Shown: positions 9,318 through 19,880 of the stretch, piece after piece | Layout: the number at the start of each line of letters is the position of its first letter | Position numbering within the stretch: the first letter of the stretch is position 1 | Assembly: GCF_030815855.1 (NCBI RefSeq) | Contig: NZ_JAUSXG010000001.1 | Span: 2,914,001 to 2,978,000 of the forward strand | Source: Variovorax paradoxus | Lineage (GTDB): Bacteria; Pseudomonadota; Gammaproteobacteria; Burkholderiales; Burkholderiaceae_C | Reading direction: 5' to 3' | Length of the DNA stretch: 64,000 nt | The notes under the pieces: generated by a model | Seen by the model: only the letters and a program-made list of their open reading frames with translations | What the model was told of the DNA's origin: nothing | Database searches by the model: none | Program-made: the position numbers and the translations under genes

Positions 9318-9793
9318 AAGCCCGACTCCCGCTTGCCGCCGTTGCCGCGCTTGCCGGTCTGCTGGCCCTGGCCGCAGTGCCGCCCGCGAGCGCCGCAACC
9401 TACAGGGTCGACGACACCGGCAGCTTCGTGAGCCAGCCGGTCACGCCGATGCGCTGGCGCCAACTGGCGCCCGGCCGCTCGGGCGACCACACGATGGAAG
9501 GCCGCATGTCCGTGGCGCTGCGGCTCAATCTGTCGGCCTGGGTCAATCGGCCCGCGCGCATCTACCTTGCCCTGGCACCGACCGACGGCGAGCAATTGGT
9601 CGCCACGTGGCGCACGCAAGGCAGGCTGCTCCCGGGCACCGTGCGCGGCGGCGGACGCACGCTGGTGTTCGAAGGCGTGGTGCGCGAGTCTTTCCTGCAG
9701 GAAAGCATCGTGATCGATCTCGCGGTCGACGGCCGGAAGCTGGAGCGCGCGCAATCCCTGCAATTTTTCTTCGAGATCGAGGTATCGCCGTGA
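9314..9793 (+). CDS. Exported protein of unknown function in the fibre-like cluster
   Basis: A 159-residue protein with a clear signal peptide (to about residue 27, PPASA/ATY). The mature part has no cysteines and contains YRVDDTGSFVSQPV and ARIYLALAPTDGEQL, which suggest a beta-sandwich. I do not recognise the family. It is translationally coupled on both sides: its ATG overlaps the stop of the subunit gene and its TGA overlaps the ATG of the chaperone gene. The position suggests an assembly or anchoring role in the same extracellular structure. Confidence 0.65.
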   Translation: MKARLPLAAVAALAGLLALAAVPPASAATYRVDDTGSFVSQPVTPMRWRQLAPGRSGDHTMEGRMSVALRLNLSAWVNRPARIYLALAPTDGEQLVATWRTQGRLLPGTVRGGGRTLVFEGVVRESFLQESIVIDLAVDGRKLERAQSLQFFFEIEVSP

Positions 9794-10620
9794 TGCGCCG
9801 TGTCGCACTGTTTTTCCATGGCCGCTGCGCGGCCGTGTTTCTGCTCGCCGCCGGCCTTGTTGCCCTGACGATGGGCACGCCGGCTCAAGCGCAGTTTTCT
9901 CTTGCCGTCTCGCCGCCGCGCTTCGAACTGTCGACCAAGCCGGGCGAACGGGTGCGCGACGTGATCGAGCTCACGCACCGCGACACGCAAGCCGGGGCCT
10001 ACAAGCTCAAGACCGCCGACTGGACCTTTCGCCCCGATGCCTCGGTCGACTTCAGCGACGAGCTGTTGCCGGGCAGTTGCCGGCCGTGGGTGGCCATCGA
10101 ACGGCGCGAGCTCAGCATCACCCCGGGGCGCCCCTACCGCTTCCGCTTCGAAGTGACGCCGCCGGCCGATACGCCGCCAACCGAATGCCGCTTCGCCGTG
10201 ATGATCGAAGGCCAGCAGGCCGCGGCCGCGCCGGGCGTTCCGGTGGCGCTGGGTGCGCGCATCGGCGTCATCGTGTATGTCGCCGTGGGCAATGTGGCGC
10301 CGGTGCTGGAGCTCGCGGGCACCTCGGTGCAAACGGTCGACGGCCAGGCCACGCCGGTGCTCAAGATCCGCAACACCGGCACCGCGCACGGCCGCCTGGC
10401 CGGCTTCCTCAGCGGTACCGATGCGAGCGGCACGGCCTTGGAACTGCAGGCCAGCACCACGCCCATCATGGCCGGCGAAACGCGCGACATCGCGCTGCTG
10501 GCCAACAAGCCCGGCGAAAGCGAAACGCCCGTTGCGGTGCGTTTCCCGATCACGATCAGCGGCAAGCTGGAATGGGGCAAGAGCGGCTCGCTGCCGATCA
10601 ACCAGCGCTTCGCTCCATGA
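9793..10620 (+). CDS. PapD-like periplasmic chaperone
   Basis: A 275-residue exported protein. After a signal peptide ending near TPAQA/QFS, the chain starts with SPPRFELSTKPGERVRDVIEL, the N-terminal strand pattern of pilus chaperones (SP.R.EL..G), and continues as two immunoglobulin-like domains. Such chaperones donate a strand to unfolded subunits in the periplasm. The usual conserved FimC-type arginine/lysine pair is not obvious, so this is a divergent member. GTG (9790) and ATG (9793) are both possible starts; the ATG overlaps the upstream stop. Its own stop overlaps the next ATG (10617-10620). Confidence 0.72.
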   Translation: MRRVALFFHGRCAAVFLLAAGLVALTMGTPAQAQFSLAVSPPRFELSTKPGERVRDVIELTHRDTQAGAYKLKTADWTFRPDASVDFSDELLPGSCRPWVAIERRELSITPGRPYRFRFEVTPPADTPPTECRFAVMIEGQQAAAAPGVPVALGARIGVIVYVAVGNVAPVLELAGTSVQTVDGQATPVLKIRNTGTAHGRLAGFLSGTDASGTALELQASTTPIMAGETRDIALLANKPGESETPVAVRFPITISGKLEWGKSGSLPINQRFAP

Positions 10621-12713
10621 GACGCCTGCTGCGCAACGGCGCGCTCGGCTTGTGCGGCGCGGGCCAGGCGCTGGCCGGCACGGCGGCGTGGGCGCAGCCC
10701 CCATCCGCCAACTATGTCGATCGCGTGCTGGACGACAGCCCGCAAGCGGCGCCGGTGGAAGAACCCGAAGCCCGCGACGGCAGCAGCGGCTGGCCGCGCG
10801 GCTGGACCCTCGAGGGCCAGTCGACACAGCAAAGCGGGGCCGTGCGCTCGCGCAGCCATTCGCTGCTGTTCTCGGGCCACCTCGACACGCCGGACCACGG
10901 CACCTTTTCCGCCAACCTGAATTTCAACCGCGATTCGGTGCCGGTGAGCGGCGTCGGTGTATACGGCACCACCGGCACGCCCACGACGCAGGTGCCCTAC
11001 ACCTACCGCAACGGCAGCACCTGGCGCATCGACCAGCGCGCCCTGCCTTTCGACGGCGGCTGGTTCGGCAACAACAGCATCGGCAACATCAACATGGCGA
11101 GCACGCCGCTGGCGCGCGGTGTCGGCCGGGTCTACCTGCCGAGCCTGCCGATCGAAGGGATCGCCCTCAGCATCGAGCGCCCGGGCCAGACCACCTTCAA
11201 TGCGTCGGCTGGCCGGCTGGGCTATTTCAACGGTATCTCGTTCCAGGGTTTCTCGTCCGGACAAGGCAGCGCGGCAGGCGCCGGCGCGCAGACCCAGCTG
11301 AGCAGCGGCCAAGGCCCCTCCGCGCTCGACCGCACCGACGCGGCCGTTCAGCTGATTGAAACCCGCAACTTCAACGCCAACGGCGTGCCCGGCTTCGCCC
11401 AGAACACCCGCTCGGTGTGGACCGCCGTCTCCTGGCAGGGCCAGGCGCCCTGGGCCGACACGGTCGGCAGCGGCTTCGGCGGCATCGGCGAACGGGTGGG
11501 CGGCCTGCGCGTCCAGGCCAACGTGGCCAACAGCACCGGGCAACCGACCGATGCGCAGTCGCGCGCACCGCGCGATTCGGCGAGCGGCGGCTGGGTCGAC
11601 GCCGCCTGGCGCACGAGCCTCATGCAGCAGAACGCCTCGGTGTTCTATTTCCAGCCTTCGCTGCGCTGGGGCGGCGATGCACTGCCAAGCAACCTGCGGG
11701 GTGCCTCGTGGCGCGGCGACGTGTCCACCCGCCAATGGCAGTTGGGCGGCAACATGGAGGTGAGCGACAGCGTGACCGGGCTCCAGAACCGCTCGCTGTA
11801 CGGCAGCCTGTTCGGCCGCTTCCGCTTCGATTCGCGCGATGCGATTTCCGGCAACGTGGCAGCGCGCAGCGGCAGCTTCGCGGCGCGCTCGGCCCAGCTC
11901 ACCTGGGAGCATCAGTCCGACTGGGGCTACACCCAGTGGCGCACGGACGTTGCACAAGGCACCGACCTGCGCGTGCTGCGCACGGGCCTCAATCACGCGT
12001 GGCGCGTCGGCGAAACGCAAACGCTCTCGACCTCGCTGGCGTTCGAACAATCGCGCCAGGCGGGCGTCGACGCACGCTCGGCGCACTGGGGCGTGCTCGG
12101 CACCACGCCGCTGGCCGCCGGTGCCCGGCTCGACCTGAGCCTGCGCGGCAGCAACGGCATCAGCGGCACCGCAACGCGCTTCCTGAGCGCCAACGCGCGC
12201 CTGAGTTGGCCGCTGGGCCAAGGCTGGTCGTTCATTGCCCAATACGCCGCGGCGCGCGGGCAAGAGTCGCTCAACCCGGCCGTCGTATCGGCCCTGACGA
12301 CGGCCATGCAGCAAGCGGTGCTCGTGCTTCCGTCCAGCCGCTCGTTCATGGTGGCGCTGCGCTACGAGAGCCGCGCCGGCCTGGCCAGCGCGCCCATCGG
12401 CGGCGCTCCGGGCACGGGCGCAGGCAGGCTCGAAGGCTACGTTTTCTTCGACCAGAACAACAACGGACTGCGCGAGGCGAGCGAAGGCGGCGTCGGCGGC
12501 GTCACGGTGGTGCTCGACCGCCATTACGTCGCGCGCACCGACGCGCAGGGCCTCTACAGCTTTCCCTCGGTGGCCGCGGGCAGCCACGAGATCGAGCTGG
12601 TCCAGGACAACCTGCCCCTGCCCTGGAGCACTGCCGGCTCGCCTTCGCGGCGCGTGAGCGTGTACGTGCGCGACGCCGCCGTGGCCGACTTCCCCATCCA
12701 GAAAGATCGCTGA
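10617..12713 (+). CDS. Outer-membrane beta-barrel-like protein with a C-terminal SdrD-B-like domain
   Basis: A 698-residue protein. A signal peptide (cleavage near AAWA/QPP) is followed by a long region of alternating polar and hydrophobic strands, NLNFNRDS, and many R/Q/S/W-rich segments typical of outer-membrane barrels. The last 96 residues form an SdrD-B/Cna-B-like beta-sandwich (GYVFFDQNNNGLREASEGG, then GLYSFPSVAAG). The DQNNNG loop looks Ca2+-binding. It occupies the place an usher would take after a chaperone gene, but I see none of the usual usher features (N-terminal domain, plug, roughly 800 residues). It may be a secretion pore or a display platform. Confidence 0.62.
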   Translation: MRRLLRNGALGLCGAGQALAGTAAWAQPPSANYVDRVLDDSPQAAPVEEPEARDGSSGWPRGWTLEGQSTQQSGAVRSRSHSLLFSGHLDTPDHGTFSANLNFNRDSVPVSGVGVYGTTGTPTTQVPYTYRNGSTWRIDQRALPFDGGWFGNNSIGNINMASTPLARGVGRVYLPSLPIEGIALSIERPGQTTFNASAGRLGYFNGISFQGFSSGQGSAAGAGAQTQLSSGQGPSALDRTDAAVQLIETRNFNANGVPGFAQNTRSVWTAVSWQGQAPWADTVGSGFGGIGERVGGLRVQANVANSTGQPTDAQSRAPRDSASGGWVDAAWRTSLMQQNASVFYFQPSLRWGGDALPSNLRGASWRGDVSTRQWQLGGNMEVSDSVTGLQNRSLYGSLFGRFRFDSRDAISGNVAARSGSFAARSAQLTWEHQSDWGYTQWRTDVAQGTDLRVLRTGLNHAWRVGETQTLSTSLAFEQSRQAGVDARSAHWGVLGTTPLAAGARLDLSLRGSNGISGTATRFLSANARLSWPLGQGWSFIAQYAAARGQESLNPAVVSALTTAMQQAVLVLPSSRSFMVALRYESRAGLASAPIGGAPGTGAGRLEGYVFFDQNNNGLREASEGGVGGVTVVLDRHYVARTDAQGLYSFPSVAAGSHEIELVQDNLPLPWSTAGSPSRRVSVYVRDAAVADFPIQKDR

Positions 12714-12764
12714 ACAGACGAAAGGCGATTGCGCACGGAGAGATTGCGGTATTTACTTGCTTCA

Positions 12765-12790
12765 CAGGCCTCAATTTTTGAAGAGGCCTG
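12765..12790 (+). terminator. Perfect 8-bp hairpin between the barrel gene and the small exported gene
   Basis: CAGGCCTC (12765-12772) and GAGGCCTG (12783-12790) form a perfect stem with a ten-base AT-rich loop, 52 bases after the stop of the barrel gene. No T-run follows, so it may be a processing or attenuation site rather than a simple terminator. Confidence 0.45.
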
Positions 12791-12889
12791 CCGATATAAG
12801 AAGGTCGGGCGTCGTTGCGATGCCTCCAGCCCAGCGTTTTTTGGGGGGAAAGCCTTATGTCCGGAAGCATGTTCTCTTCAGGGGTGTGC

Positions 12890-13177
12890 ATGAAAAGCGC
12901 GTTGTCCGCGCTGCTGCTGCTGCCGCCCGTGTGCGTGGCGGAAGCCACGCTCGGGGTCGACAGCGCCACGGGCCAGCTGAGCTTCAGGGTGGTCGTGCCG
13001 CCGGTGCTGCGCGTGCTGCAGGTCACGCCCCTGAAGGACGGCCATGAATACCGAATCTGGACCAACACCAAGTCGGCGTACATCAACGGCCGCGAATACC
13101 GCTTCACGAAGGTGGGCGAGCACACGCTGAAAGTGCCGGTGTCGCCCCAGGGCGTGTTCCTCGTGCACGGACTCTGA
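12890..13177 (+). CDS. Small exported protein related to the fibre subunits
   Basis: A 95-residue protein with signal peptide MKSALSALLLLPPVCVAEA. The mature N terminus contains LSFRVVVPPVLRVLQVTP, closely matching LDFKVVVPKVLFLQVGTG of the first subunit gene (7913). The rest (about 50 residues) is charged and unlike the subunits. It therefore looks like a subunit head with a different body: perhaps a terminator, anchor or regulator of fibre growth. An in-frame ATG exists at 12815, but the later ATG gives a proper signal peptide and has CAGGGG upstream. It converges on cbbA with a 25-base gap. Confidence 0.6.
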   Translation: MKSALSALLLLPPVCVAEATLGVDSATGQLSFRVVVPPVLRVLQVTPLKDGHEYRIWTNTKSAYINGREYRFTKVGEHTLKVPVSPQGVFLVHGL

Positions 13178-13202
13178 CCCGGGTTTCGCGCACAGGGCTT
13201 TC

Positions 13203-14216
13203 CTACAACGCCACCGGCTTGATCTTCGACGCCATGCCGGCGGTGCCGAAGGCCTGGAACCGATCGATGCACAGATCGCGCGCGGCCGCGGTCGCCTCCT
13301 TCAGGAACTTGCGCGGATCGAATTCGCTGCGGTCGCTGCCCATGGCGCGGCGCATGGCGCCCGTCATCGCCAGCCGGATGTCGGTGTCGATGTTGACCTT
13401 GCGCACCCCGTGCCGGATGCCTTCCTGGATCTCCTCCACCGGCACGCCATAGGTTTCCTTGATGTCGCCGCCGAACTCGCGGATCACGGCCAGCCATTCC
13501 TGCGGCACCGACGAAGAGCCGTGCATCACGAGGTGCGTCTTCGGAATGCGCGCATGGATCTCCTTGATGCGGTCGATCGCGAGGATGTCGCCGGTCGGCT
13601 TGCGGCTGAACTTGTAGGCACCGTGCGAGGTGCCGATGGCAATCGCCAGCGCATCCACGCCGGTGCGCGACACGAAGTCGGCCGCCTGCTGCGGGTCGGT
13701 CAGCAGCTGGTCGTGCGAGAGCACGCCCTCGGCGCCGCTGCCGTCCTCCTCACCGGCCATGCCCGATTCGAGCGACCCGAGGCAGCCCAGCTCGCCCTCG
13801 ACCGACACGCCGACCGCATGCGCCATCTCGACCACGCGGCGGGTCACGCCCACGTTGTAGTCGTAGCTCGCGGGGGTCTTCGCGTCTTCCATCAGCGAGC
13901 CGTCCATCATCACGCTGGTGAAGCCCGAGCGAATGGCCTGCATGCACATCGACGGGCTGGCGCCGTGGTCCTGGTGCATCACGATCGGGATCTCCGGGTA
14001 CATCTCCACCGCCGCCTCGACCATCTTGCGCAGGAACGGCTCGCCCGCGTATTTGCGCGCTCCCGCCGAGGCCTGCAGGATGACCGGGCTGTCGGTCTTC
14101 TTGGCGGCCTGCATGATGGCCTGGATCTGCTCCAGGTTGTTGACGTTGAACGCCGGCACGCCGTACCGGTGCTCGGCGGCATGGTCGAGCAATTGGCGCA
14201 GCGAAATCATGGGCAT
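13203..14216 (-). CDS. cbbA: Class II fructose-bisphosphate aldolase
   Basis: A 337-residue zinc-dependent aldolase of the Calvin cycle. It condenses DHAP with glyceraldehyde-3-phosphate, and with erythrose-4-phosphate to sedoheptulose bisphosphate. Zn ligands and neighbouring motifs are visible: [26 protein letters not shown] and HGSSSVP, and the NIDTDIR phosphate-binding segment. The length fits the CbbA/Calvin-type subfamily. The ATG at 14216 has AGGAG six bases upstream. It is the last gene of the cbb operon, 64 bases after cbbT. Confidence 0.95.
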   Translation of the reverse strand: MPMISLRQLLDHAAEHRYGVPAFNVNNLEQIQAIMQAAKKTDSPVILQASAGARKYAGEPFLRKMVEAAVEMYPEIPIVMHQDHGASPSMCMQAIRSGFTSVMMDGSLMEDAKTPASYDYNVGVTRRVVEMAHAVGVSVEGELGCLGSLESGMAGEEDGSGAEGVLSHDQLLTDPQQAADFVSRTGVDALAIAIGTSHGAYKFSRKPTGDILAIDRIKEIHARIPKTHLVMHGSSSVPQEWLAVIREFGGDIKETYGVPVEEIQEGIRHGVRKVNIDTDIRLAMTGAMRRAMGSDRSEFDPRKFLKEATAAARDLCIDRFQAFGTAGMASKIKPVAL

Positions 14217-14280
14217 GGGAGGCTCCTGTCGATGTGGGGAATGGGGATGGCCGAGGGCGGCCGCTGTGCCGCCTCCGGCT

Positions 14281-16320
14281 TCATGCGGCCTCTTTCACAT
14301 TGGCCAGCGCGGCGTTCGCAAGCAGGCGCCGGGCGCGCTCGGCCACCACCTCGGCGGTCAGGCCGAACAGCTTGAACAGTTCGCCGGCCGGCGCCGATTC
14401 GCCGAAGCGGTCGAGTCCGACCACGTCGCCGTATTCGCCGACGAACTTCCACCACAGGCCGGTGCTGCCGGCCTCCACCGCCACGCGCGGCAGATGGCGC
14501 GGAATGACCGCGTGGCGCCACGCCGCATCCTGGCGTTCGAACACATCCATGCACGGCACGGAGACCACGCGGGCTTCGATGCCCTCCTCCGCCAGCAATG
14601 CGGCGGCAGCCAGCGCAACGCCGACCTCGGAGCCGCTTGCCAGCAGCGCCACGCACTCGGCCTCGGGGCGCCGCAGCACATACGCGCCGCGTGCGATCGA
14701 CTCGATACGCTCGCTGCCTTCGCCCGCATGCGGCAGCGCCTGGCGCGTGAGCAGCAGGCAGCTCGGCCCGTCCGCGCGGCGCAGCGCCTGCCGCCAAGCC
14801 ACGGCGGTTTCGGTCGCATCGGCCGGGCGCCAGACGTCGACGTCGGGAATCAGCCGCAGGCTCGACGCATGCTCCACCGGCTGGTGCGTGGGGCCGTCTT
14901 CGCCAAGCCCGATCGAGTCGTGCGTGAAGACGTAGATGACCGGCAGCTTCATCAGCGCCGACATGCGCACACCGTTGCGCGCGTAGTCGGAAAAAGTCAG
15001 GAAGGTGCCGCCGAACGGGCGGAAGCCGCCATGCAATGCCAACCCGTTCATGATGGCCGCCATGCCGAACTCCCGCACCCCGTAGTGCACGTGGTTGCCT
15101 GTGCCCGTGCCCTTGAGCGCGCGGTGGCCCTTCCAGTCCGTGAGGTTCGAACCCGTGAGGTCGGCCGAGCCGCCGATCAGCTCCGGCATTGCCGGCCCCA
15201 CCTCGTCGAGCACTTGCTGCGAGGCCTTGCGCGTGGCAACTGAGGCCTTGCGCTGCTCCGCGCCGGCCGCGGCCGAAGCCAATGCATCCTCGACCTGCGC
15301 GGTGAGCAGCGCATCGGTGCGGTGGCGCCGAATCAACTCGCGCGCAAGCGCCGGGTGCTCGTGCGCATAGGCTGCAAAGCGCTCTTGCCACGCCTGGTGC
15401 AATGCGGCGCCCTTCTCACGCGCCGACCAGGCCTGCGCAATAACTGGCGGTACTTCGAAGGGCGCGGCGCTCCAGCCGAGTGCTTCTCGCGTCAGCGCGA
15501 TCTCGGCATCGCCCAGCGCTTCGCCGTGCGCCTTCGCGGTGCCCGCGCGGTTTGGCGACCCCTGGCCGATGCGTGTCTTGCAGCACACCAGCACCGGCCG
15601 GTCGGCGGCCGCGGCCTCTGCGATGGCCGCGTCGAGCGCCGCGATGTCGTGGCCGTCGACGTTGCGCAGCACGGTCCAGCCGTAGGCTTCGAAGCGGCCC
15701 GGCGTGTCGTCGCTGAACCAGCCGCCGACCTCGCCGTCGATCGAGATGCCGTTGTCGTCGTAAAACGCCACCAGCTTGTTCAGGCGCCAAGTGCCCGCGA
15801 GCGAGCAGGCTTCATGGCTGATGCCTTCCATCAGGCAGCCGTCGCCCAGGAACACGTAGGTGCGGTGGTCGATCACCTCATGGCCGGGCCGGTTGAACTC
15901 CTCGGCCAGCAGCTTTTCCGCCAGAGCCATGCCAACCGCATTGCTGATGCCCTGCCCCAGCGGCCCCGTGGTCGTCTCGACGCCCGGCGTGACGCCGACC
16001 TCGGGGTGTCCCGGCGTGCGCGAATGCAGCTGGCGAAAGCGCCGCAACTCGTCGATCGGCAGCGCATAGCCGCTCAGGTGCAGCAGCGCATAGAGCAGCA
16101 TCGAGCCATGGCCGTTGGAAACGACGAAGCGGTCGCGGTTCATCCAGCGCGGGTCGGCCGGGTCGTGCCGCAGGCGATGCCGCCACAGGGCCTCGGCGAT
16201 GTCGGCCATGCCCATCGGCATGCCGGGGTGGCCGGAGTTGGCGGCTTGCACGGCATCCATGGCCAGCGCGCGGATGGCGTTGGCGCATTGCGTGCGCAAG
16301 GCGAGGTTTTCAATCGTCAT
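14281..16320 (-). CDS. cbbT: Transketolase
   Basis: A 679-residue thiamine-diphosphate enzyme that transfers two-carbon units to regenerate ribulose-1,5-bisphosphate precursors. The pyrophosphate domain shows [10 protein letters not shown] and the ThDP/Mg motif [13 protein letters not shown]. The pyrimidine domain has FGMAAIMNG and the transketolase motif [16 protein letters not shown]. The frame is open further upstream to 16383, but ATG 16320 starts the conserved MTIENLALR and has CAGGA upstream. It lies between cbbP and cbbA in one operon. Confidence 0.95.
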   Translation of the reverse strand: MTIENLALRTQCANAIRALAMDAVQAANSGHPGMPMGMADIAEALWRHRLRHDPADPRWMNRDRFVVSNGHGSMLLYALLHLSGYALPIDELRRFRQLHSRTPGHPEVGVTPGVETTTGPLGQGISNAVGMALAEKLLAEEFNRPGHEVIDHRTYVFLGDGCLMEGISHEACSLAGTWRLNKLVAFYDDNGISIDGEVGGWFSDDTPGRFEAYGWTVLRNVDGHDIAALDAAIAEAAAADRPVLVCCKTRIGQGSPNRAGTAKAHGEALGDAEIALTREALGWSAAPFEVPPVIAQAWSAREKGAALHQAWQERFAAYAHEHPALARELIRRHRTDALLTAQVEDALASAAAGAEQRKASVATRKASQQVLDEVGPAMPELIGGSADLTGSNLTDWKGHRALKGTGTGNHVHYGVREFGMAAIMNGLALHGGFRPFGGTFLTFSDYARNGVRMSALMKLPVIYVFTHDSIGLGEDGPTHQPVEHASSLRLIPDVDVWRPADATETAVAWRQALRRADGPSCLLLTRQALPHAGEGSERIESIARGAYVLRRPEAECVALLASGSEVGVALAAAALLAEEGIEARVVSVPCMDVFERQDAAWRHAVIPRHLPRVAVEAGSTGLWWKFVGEYGDVVGLDRFGESAPAGELFKLFGLTAEVVAERARRLLANAALANVKEAA

Positions 16321-16372
16321 GCCGAAGATCCTGTTGATGGTTTTGTGCGGTGTGCAGGGAGTGCGCGGCTCG

Positions 16373-17251
16373 TCAGATCGCATAGGCCTTCTTGCGCCGC
16401 TCCATGAGGCGCAGGATCATCGGCGTGAAGATCAGCTGCATGGCCAACTCCATCTTTCCGCCCGGCACCACCAGGGTGTTGGCGCGCGACATGAACGAGT
16501 CGTGCAGCATGCTCAGCAGGTACGGAAAGTCGAAGCCAATCGGGTTGGCGAAGCGGATCACCACCAGGCTCTCATCCGGGCTCGGAATGGTTCGCGCAAT
16601 GAACGGGTCGGAGGTGTCGACCACCGGCACACGCTGGAAGTTGATGTGCGTGCGCGTGAACTGCGGGCAGATGTAGTGCACGTACTCGTTCATGCGCCGC
16701 AGGATCACATCCGTCACGGCCTCGGTGGAATAGCCGCGTGTGTTCTTGTCGCGGTGCAGCTTCTGGATCCACTCGAGGTTGATCACCGGCACCACGCCGA
16801 TCAGCAGGTCGACATGGCGCGCAATGTCGACCTTCTCCGTCGTCACGCCGCCATGCAAGCCTTCATAGAACAGCAGCTCGCTGTTCGGCAGCGTTTCCCA
16901 CGGCGTGAAGGTGCCGGGCTCCTGCTTGTAAGGAGCCGCCTCCTGAGCGTCGTGCAAATACTTGCGGCTTCGGCCGACACCCGCTTCGCCGTAGTCGCAA
17001 AACAGCGCCTCGAGTTCGGCGAACAGGTTGGCGTCTTCGCCGAAGTGGCTGAAGTTGCGGTTACCGGCGGCCTCGGCTTCGGCCATCGCCACCTTCATGG
17101 AGCTGCGGTCGTAGCGGTGGAAGCTGTCGCCCTCCACGATCGCCGCCTTGACGCTCTCGCGGCGAAAGATGTTCTCGAAGGTTCGCGTGACGGACGTGGT
17201 GCCCGCGCCGGACGAACCGGTAATGGCAACGATGGGATGCTTGGCTGACAT
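16373..17251 (-). CDS. cbbP: Phosphoribulokinase
   Basis: A 292-residue Calvin-cycle kinase making ribulose-1,5-bisphosphate from ribulose-5-phosphate and ATP. The P-loop is [10 protein letters not shown] at residues 11-20, and the substrate-binding segment [10 protein letters not shown] follows at about 41. The length and lack of the plant regulatory cysteine loop indicate the bacterial type, which is generally controlled by NADH/AMP rather than thioredoxin. It sits 52 bases upstream of cbbT and 87 bases downstream of cbbF, in the expected operon position. Confidence 0.96.
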   Translation of the reverse strand: MSAKHPIVAITGSSGAGTTSVTRTFENIFRRESVKAAIVEGDSFHRYDRSSMKVAMAEAEAAGNRNFSHFGEDANLFAELEALFCDYGEAGVGRSRKYLHDAQEAAPYKQEPGTFTPWETLPNSELLFYEGLHGGVTTEKVDIARHVDLLIGVVPVINLEWIQKLHRDKNTRGYSTEAVTDVILRRMNEYVHYICPQFTRTHINFQRVPVVDTSDPFIARTIPSPDESLVVIRFANPIGFDFPYLLSMLHDSFMSRANTLVVPGGKMELAMQLIFTPMILRLMERRKKAYAI

Positions 17252-17338
17252 GGTGGCCTCGGGGAGATAAAGAATTCGTACGGGGCCGCACGCGCTCGGC
17301 CCTGCTGTCTTGTTGCTGGCGCGCCGTTGCGCCGTTGT

Positions 17339-18412
17339 TCAGGCAGCCGTCGCAAAGAGCCCGCGCTTGCCGAACAACGGGGCCTGGTAGGTGTCCTGCG
17401 GGTCTTCGCTGTGGTACGCCTCCACGCGCGCCACCTCTTCGGACGAGCCGAAGACGAAGCCGATGCGCTGGTGAATCGATTCCGGCTCCACCGCCATCAG
17501 CCGGCGCCGGCCGGTGCTGGCCATGCCGCCCGCCTGCTCGATCAAGAAGGAAATCGGGTTGGCCTCGTACAGCAGCCTAAGGCGCCCGTCACGGCCTGAT
17601 TCCTTGCTGTCGCGCGGGTACATGAAGACGCCGCCGCGCATCAGGATGCGGTGCGTCTCGGCCACCAGCGAGGCGATCCAACGCATGTTGAAGTCGATGC
17701 CGCGCGGGCCCTCCTTGCCGGCCAGGCATTCGTCGACATAGCGCTTCACGGCCGGTTCCCAGAAGCGGCTGTTCGACGCGTTGATGGCAAATTCGCTGGT
17801 CTGCCGCGGAATGCTCAGGTTCGGATGGCTCAGCACCCATTCGCCGAGCTGCGGGTCGAGCGTGAACGCATGCGTGCCGTTGCCCAGCGTCAGCACCAGC
17901 ATCGTCGAAGGGCCGTAGATCGCGTAGCCGGCGCCCACCTGCTCCGTGCCGGGCTGCAGAAAATCTTCAGGCTTCGCATCGGCATCGAGCGTGGGCGCAC
18001 GCAGTATCGAGAAAATGCTGCCCACCGCCACGTTCACGTCGATGTTCGACGACCCGTCGAGCGGATCGAACAGCAGCAGGTACTTGCCGCGCGGGAACTG
18101 CTGCGGCGGCAGGTACGGCTCTTCCATCTCTTCCGAAACCATGCCCGCCACGTGGCCGCCCCACTCGTTGGCGCGCAGGAACATGTCGTTGCTCAGCACG
18201 TCGAGGGTCTTCTGCTCTTCGCCCTGCACGTTCTGCGTTCTGGCGCTGCCCAGCACGTCGCCGAGCGCGCCGAGCGCCACCTTGCGCGAGATCGCCTTGC
18301 AGGCAAGAGAGACGTCGGTGATGAGCGCGTTGAGCGCGCCCGTGGCACCGGGGTGGCGGCGGCGCTCCTCGATGATGTACTGGGTCAGCGTGGCCTTGCC
18401 TGCAATCGGCAT
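17339..18412 (-). CDS. cbbF: Class 1 fructose-1,6-bisphosphatase
   Basis: A 357-residue Mg2+-dependent phosphatase of the Calvin cycle and gluconeogenesis. The metal-binding motif is in [19 protein letters not shown], with the catalytic loop and substrate-binding segments ([23 protein letters not shown]) in the normal order. The chosen ATG at 18412 begins [13 protein letters not shown], the family N terminus; the frame extends to 18466 but that part is not conserved in character. It lies 19 bases after cbbZ. Confidence 0.94.
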   Translation of the reverse strand: MPIAGKATLTQYIIEERRRHPGATGALNALITDVSLACKAISRKVALGALGDVLGSARTQNVQGEEQKTLDVLSNDMFLRANEWGGHVAGMVSEEMEEPYLPPQQFPRGKYLLLFDPLDGSSNIDVNVAVGSIFSILRAPTLDADAKPEDFLQPGTEQVGAGYAIYGPSTMLVLTLGNGTHAFTLDPQLGEWVLSHPNLSIPRQTSEFAINASNSRFWEPAVKRYVDECLAGKEGPRGIDFNMRWIASLVAETHRILMRGGVFMYPRDSKESGRDGRLRLLYEANPISFLIEQAGGMASTGRRRLMAVEPESIHQRIGFVFGSSEEVARVEAYHSEDPQDTYQAPLFGKRGLFATAA

Positions 18413-18431
18413 GATCGTCTCCTGGTTGGAT

Positions 18432-19157
18432 TCAAAAAACTCTGTTCGTTGTCGTCGTTTCTTCATCGCCGCGAACGCCGCGCGATTCGCGCACCGTCAA
18501 CAACAGCTGCTGGGGCGTCGCAACGCGCCACGCCGGCGGCGCCCCGGCTGCCGCCGCGTGCCCGCCGTAGCCCCAGGCCACCAGCGCCGCCGGACAGCCG
18601 GCGGCATGCGCGGCCAGCAGGTCGGCCGGACCGTCGCCCACCATCAGCAAGCGCGCGGGCTCCACACCCAGCCGGTGCGCCGCGGCCTGCAGCAGGAACG
18701 GCGCGGGCTTGCGCTGCGCCGCGGCATCGGCGCCGTAAACCCCCGCCATCGGCTGCAGCAGACCCGCTGCATCCAGCACGGCGCGTGCCAGCGGCGTCGG
18801 CTTGTTCGTGACCACCACCATCGGCAGCGAACGGCGTAGGCCGTCGACAAGTTCGGCCACACCCTCGAACACGCCGCCGAACTGCAACGGGGCCGCCAGC
18901 GTGGCGGCATCGAAGGCCCGGCGCAGTTGCGCGCGCAGCGCCTCGTCGGCGGCAACGCCCTGCTGGCGCAAGGCCTGCAGGATCAGCGCGTCGGGGCCGT
19001 CGCCGATCCATGTGCGCACTGTGTCCAGGTCGAAGCGCGCGAACCCGGCCTCTTTCAGCGCGGCGTTCAGCGCCGCGCGGATGTCCGGGGCGCTGTCGAC
19101 CAGCGTGCCGTCGAGGTCGAAGGCAATGGCGTCGATATCGCGTAGATCTTTCGTCAT
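18432..19157 (-). CDS. cbbZ: Phosphoglycolate phosphatase
   Basis: A 241-residue HAD phosphatase that removes 2-phosphoglycolate, the oxygenation by-product of RuBisCO. Motif I is [13 protein letters not shown] with two catalytic aspartates, motif II is [10 protein letters not shown], and motif III/IV is [16 protein letters not shown]; the second aspartate of the usual GD..DD pattern is shifted in GDGPAD. The ATG at 19157 overlaps the rpe stop (ATGA), so the two are translationally coupled. In many proteobacterial cbb operons cbbZ lies farther downstream, after cbbT. Confidence 0.9.
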   Translation of the reverse strand: MTKDLRDIDAIAFDLDGTLVDSAPDIRAALNAALKEAGFARFDLDTVRTWIGDGPDALILQALRQQGVAADEALRAQLRRAFDAATLAAPLQFGGVFEGVAELVDGLRRSLPMVVVTNKPTPLARAVLDAAGLLQPMAGVYGADAAAQRKPAPFLLQAAAHRLGVEPARLLMVGDGPADLLAAHAAGCPAALVAWGYGGHAAAAGAPPAWRVATPQQLLLTVRESRGVRGDEETTTTNRVF

Positions 19158-19879
19158 GCGGGACACTCTTCCACGGCATGCCGGCCCCGCAGCGCCTGGC
19201 TGCGAATCGCGTCGATGGCCTCGCGATAGCGGCCGCCGCTGAAGACGGCCGAGCCCGCCACCAGCGTGTCGGCGCCGGCGGCGCCGACGCGGGCGGCGTT
19301 GTCAGGCTTCACGCCGCCATCGACCTCGAGCCAGATGTCGCGCCCGCTGGCATCGATGCGGCGGCGTACCGCCTCGATCTTCGGCAGCACGCTCTCGATG
19401 AAGCTCTGCCCGCCGAAGCCGGGGTTGACCGACATCAGCAGCACCAGGTCGAGCTGGTCCAGCACATGGTCGAGCACCTGCAGCGGCGTGGCGGGGTTGA
19501 GCACCAGGCCGGCCTTGCAGCCGCTGGCCTTGATCAGCCGGATCGTGCGGTCGATGTGCTCGCTGGCCTCGGGGTGGAACGAGATGATCGAGGCGCCCGC
19601 CTCCGCGAACATGGGGATCAGCGCATCGACCGGCTTGACCATCAGGTGCACGTCGATCGGCACCGTCGCGTAGGGCTTGATGGCCTCGCACACCAGCGGG
19701 CCGATTGTCAGATTCGGTACATAGTGGTTGTCCATGACGTCGAAATGGATCAGATCGGCGCCGGCCTCGATGACCGCCGTGACCTCTTCGCCAAGCCGCG
19801 CGAAGTTCGCGGACAGCAGGCTGGGCGCGATGCGCATGGCTGGGGCAAACCCCGATGCGATGGGTTTTGGGTTCTGCAT
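19154..19879 (-). CDS. cbbE: Ribulose-phosphate 3-epimerase
   Basis: A 241-residue TIM-barrel epimerase interconverting xylulose-5- and ribulose-5-phosphate. Motifs are [51 protein letters not shown] and [10 protein letters not shown], which include the metal ligands and catalytic aspartates. The ATG at 19879 has GGGAGGA nine bases upstream, inside the end of cbbY, and lies one base after the cbbY stop. A later in-frame ATG (19837) would also start near the conserved region. Confidence 0.94.
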   Translation of the reverse strand: MQNPKPIASGFAPAMRIAPSLLSANFARLGEEVTAVIEAGADLIHFDVMDNHYVPNLTIGPLVCEAIKPYATVPIDVHLMVKPVDALIPMFAEAGASIISFHPEASEHIDRTIRLIKASGCKAGLVLNPATPLQVLDHVLDQLDLVLLMSVNPGFGGQSFIESVLPKIEAVRRRIDASGRDIWLEVDGGVKPDNAARVGAAGADTLVAGSAVFSGGRYREAIDAIRSQALRGRHAVEECPA

Positions 19880-19880
19880 C

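Noticed and set aside
10617..12713. Classical fimbrial usher
   Set aside because: It is shorter than ushers, lacks their recognisable N-terminal and plug segments, and ends in an SdrD-B-like domain.
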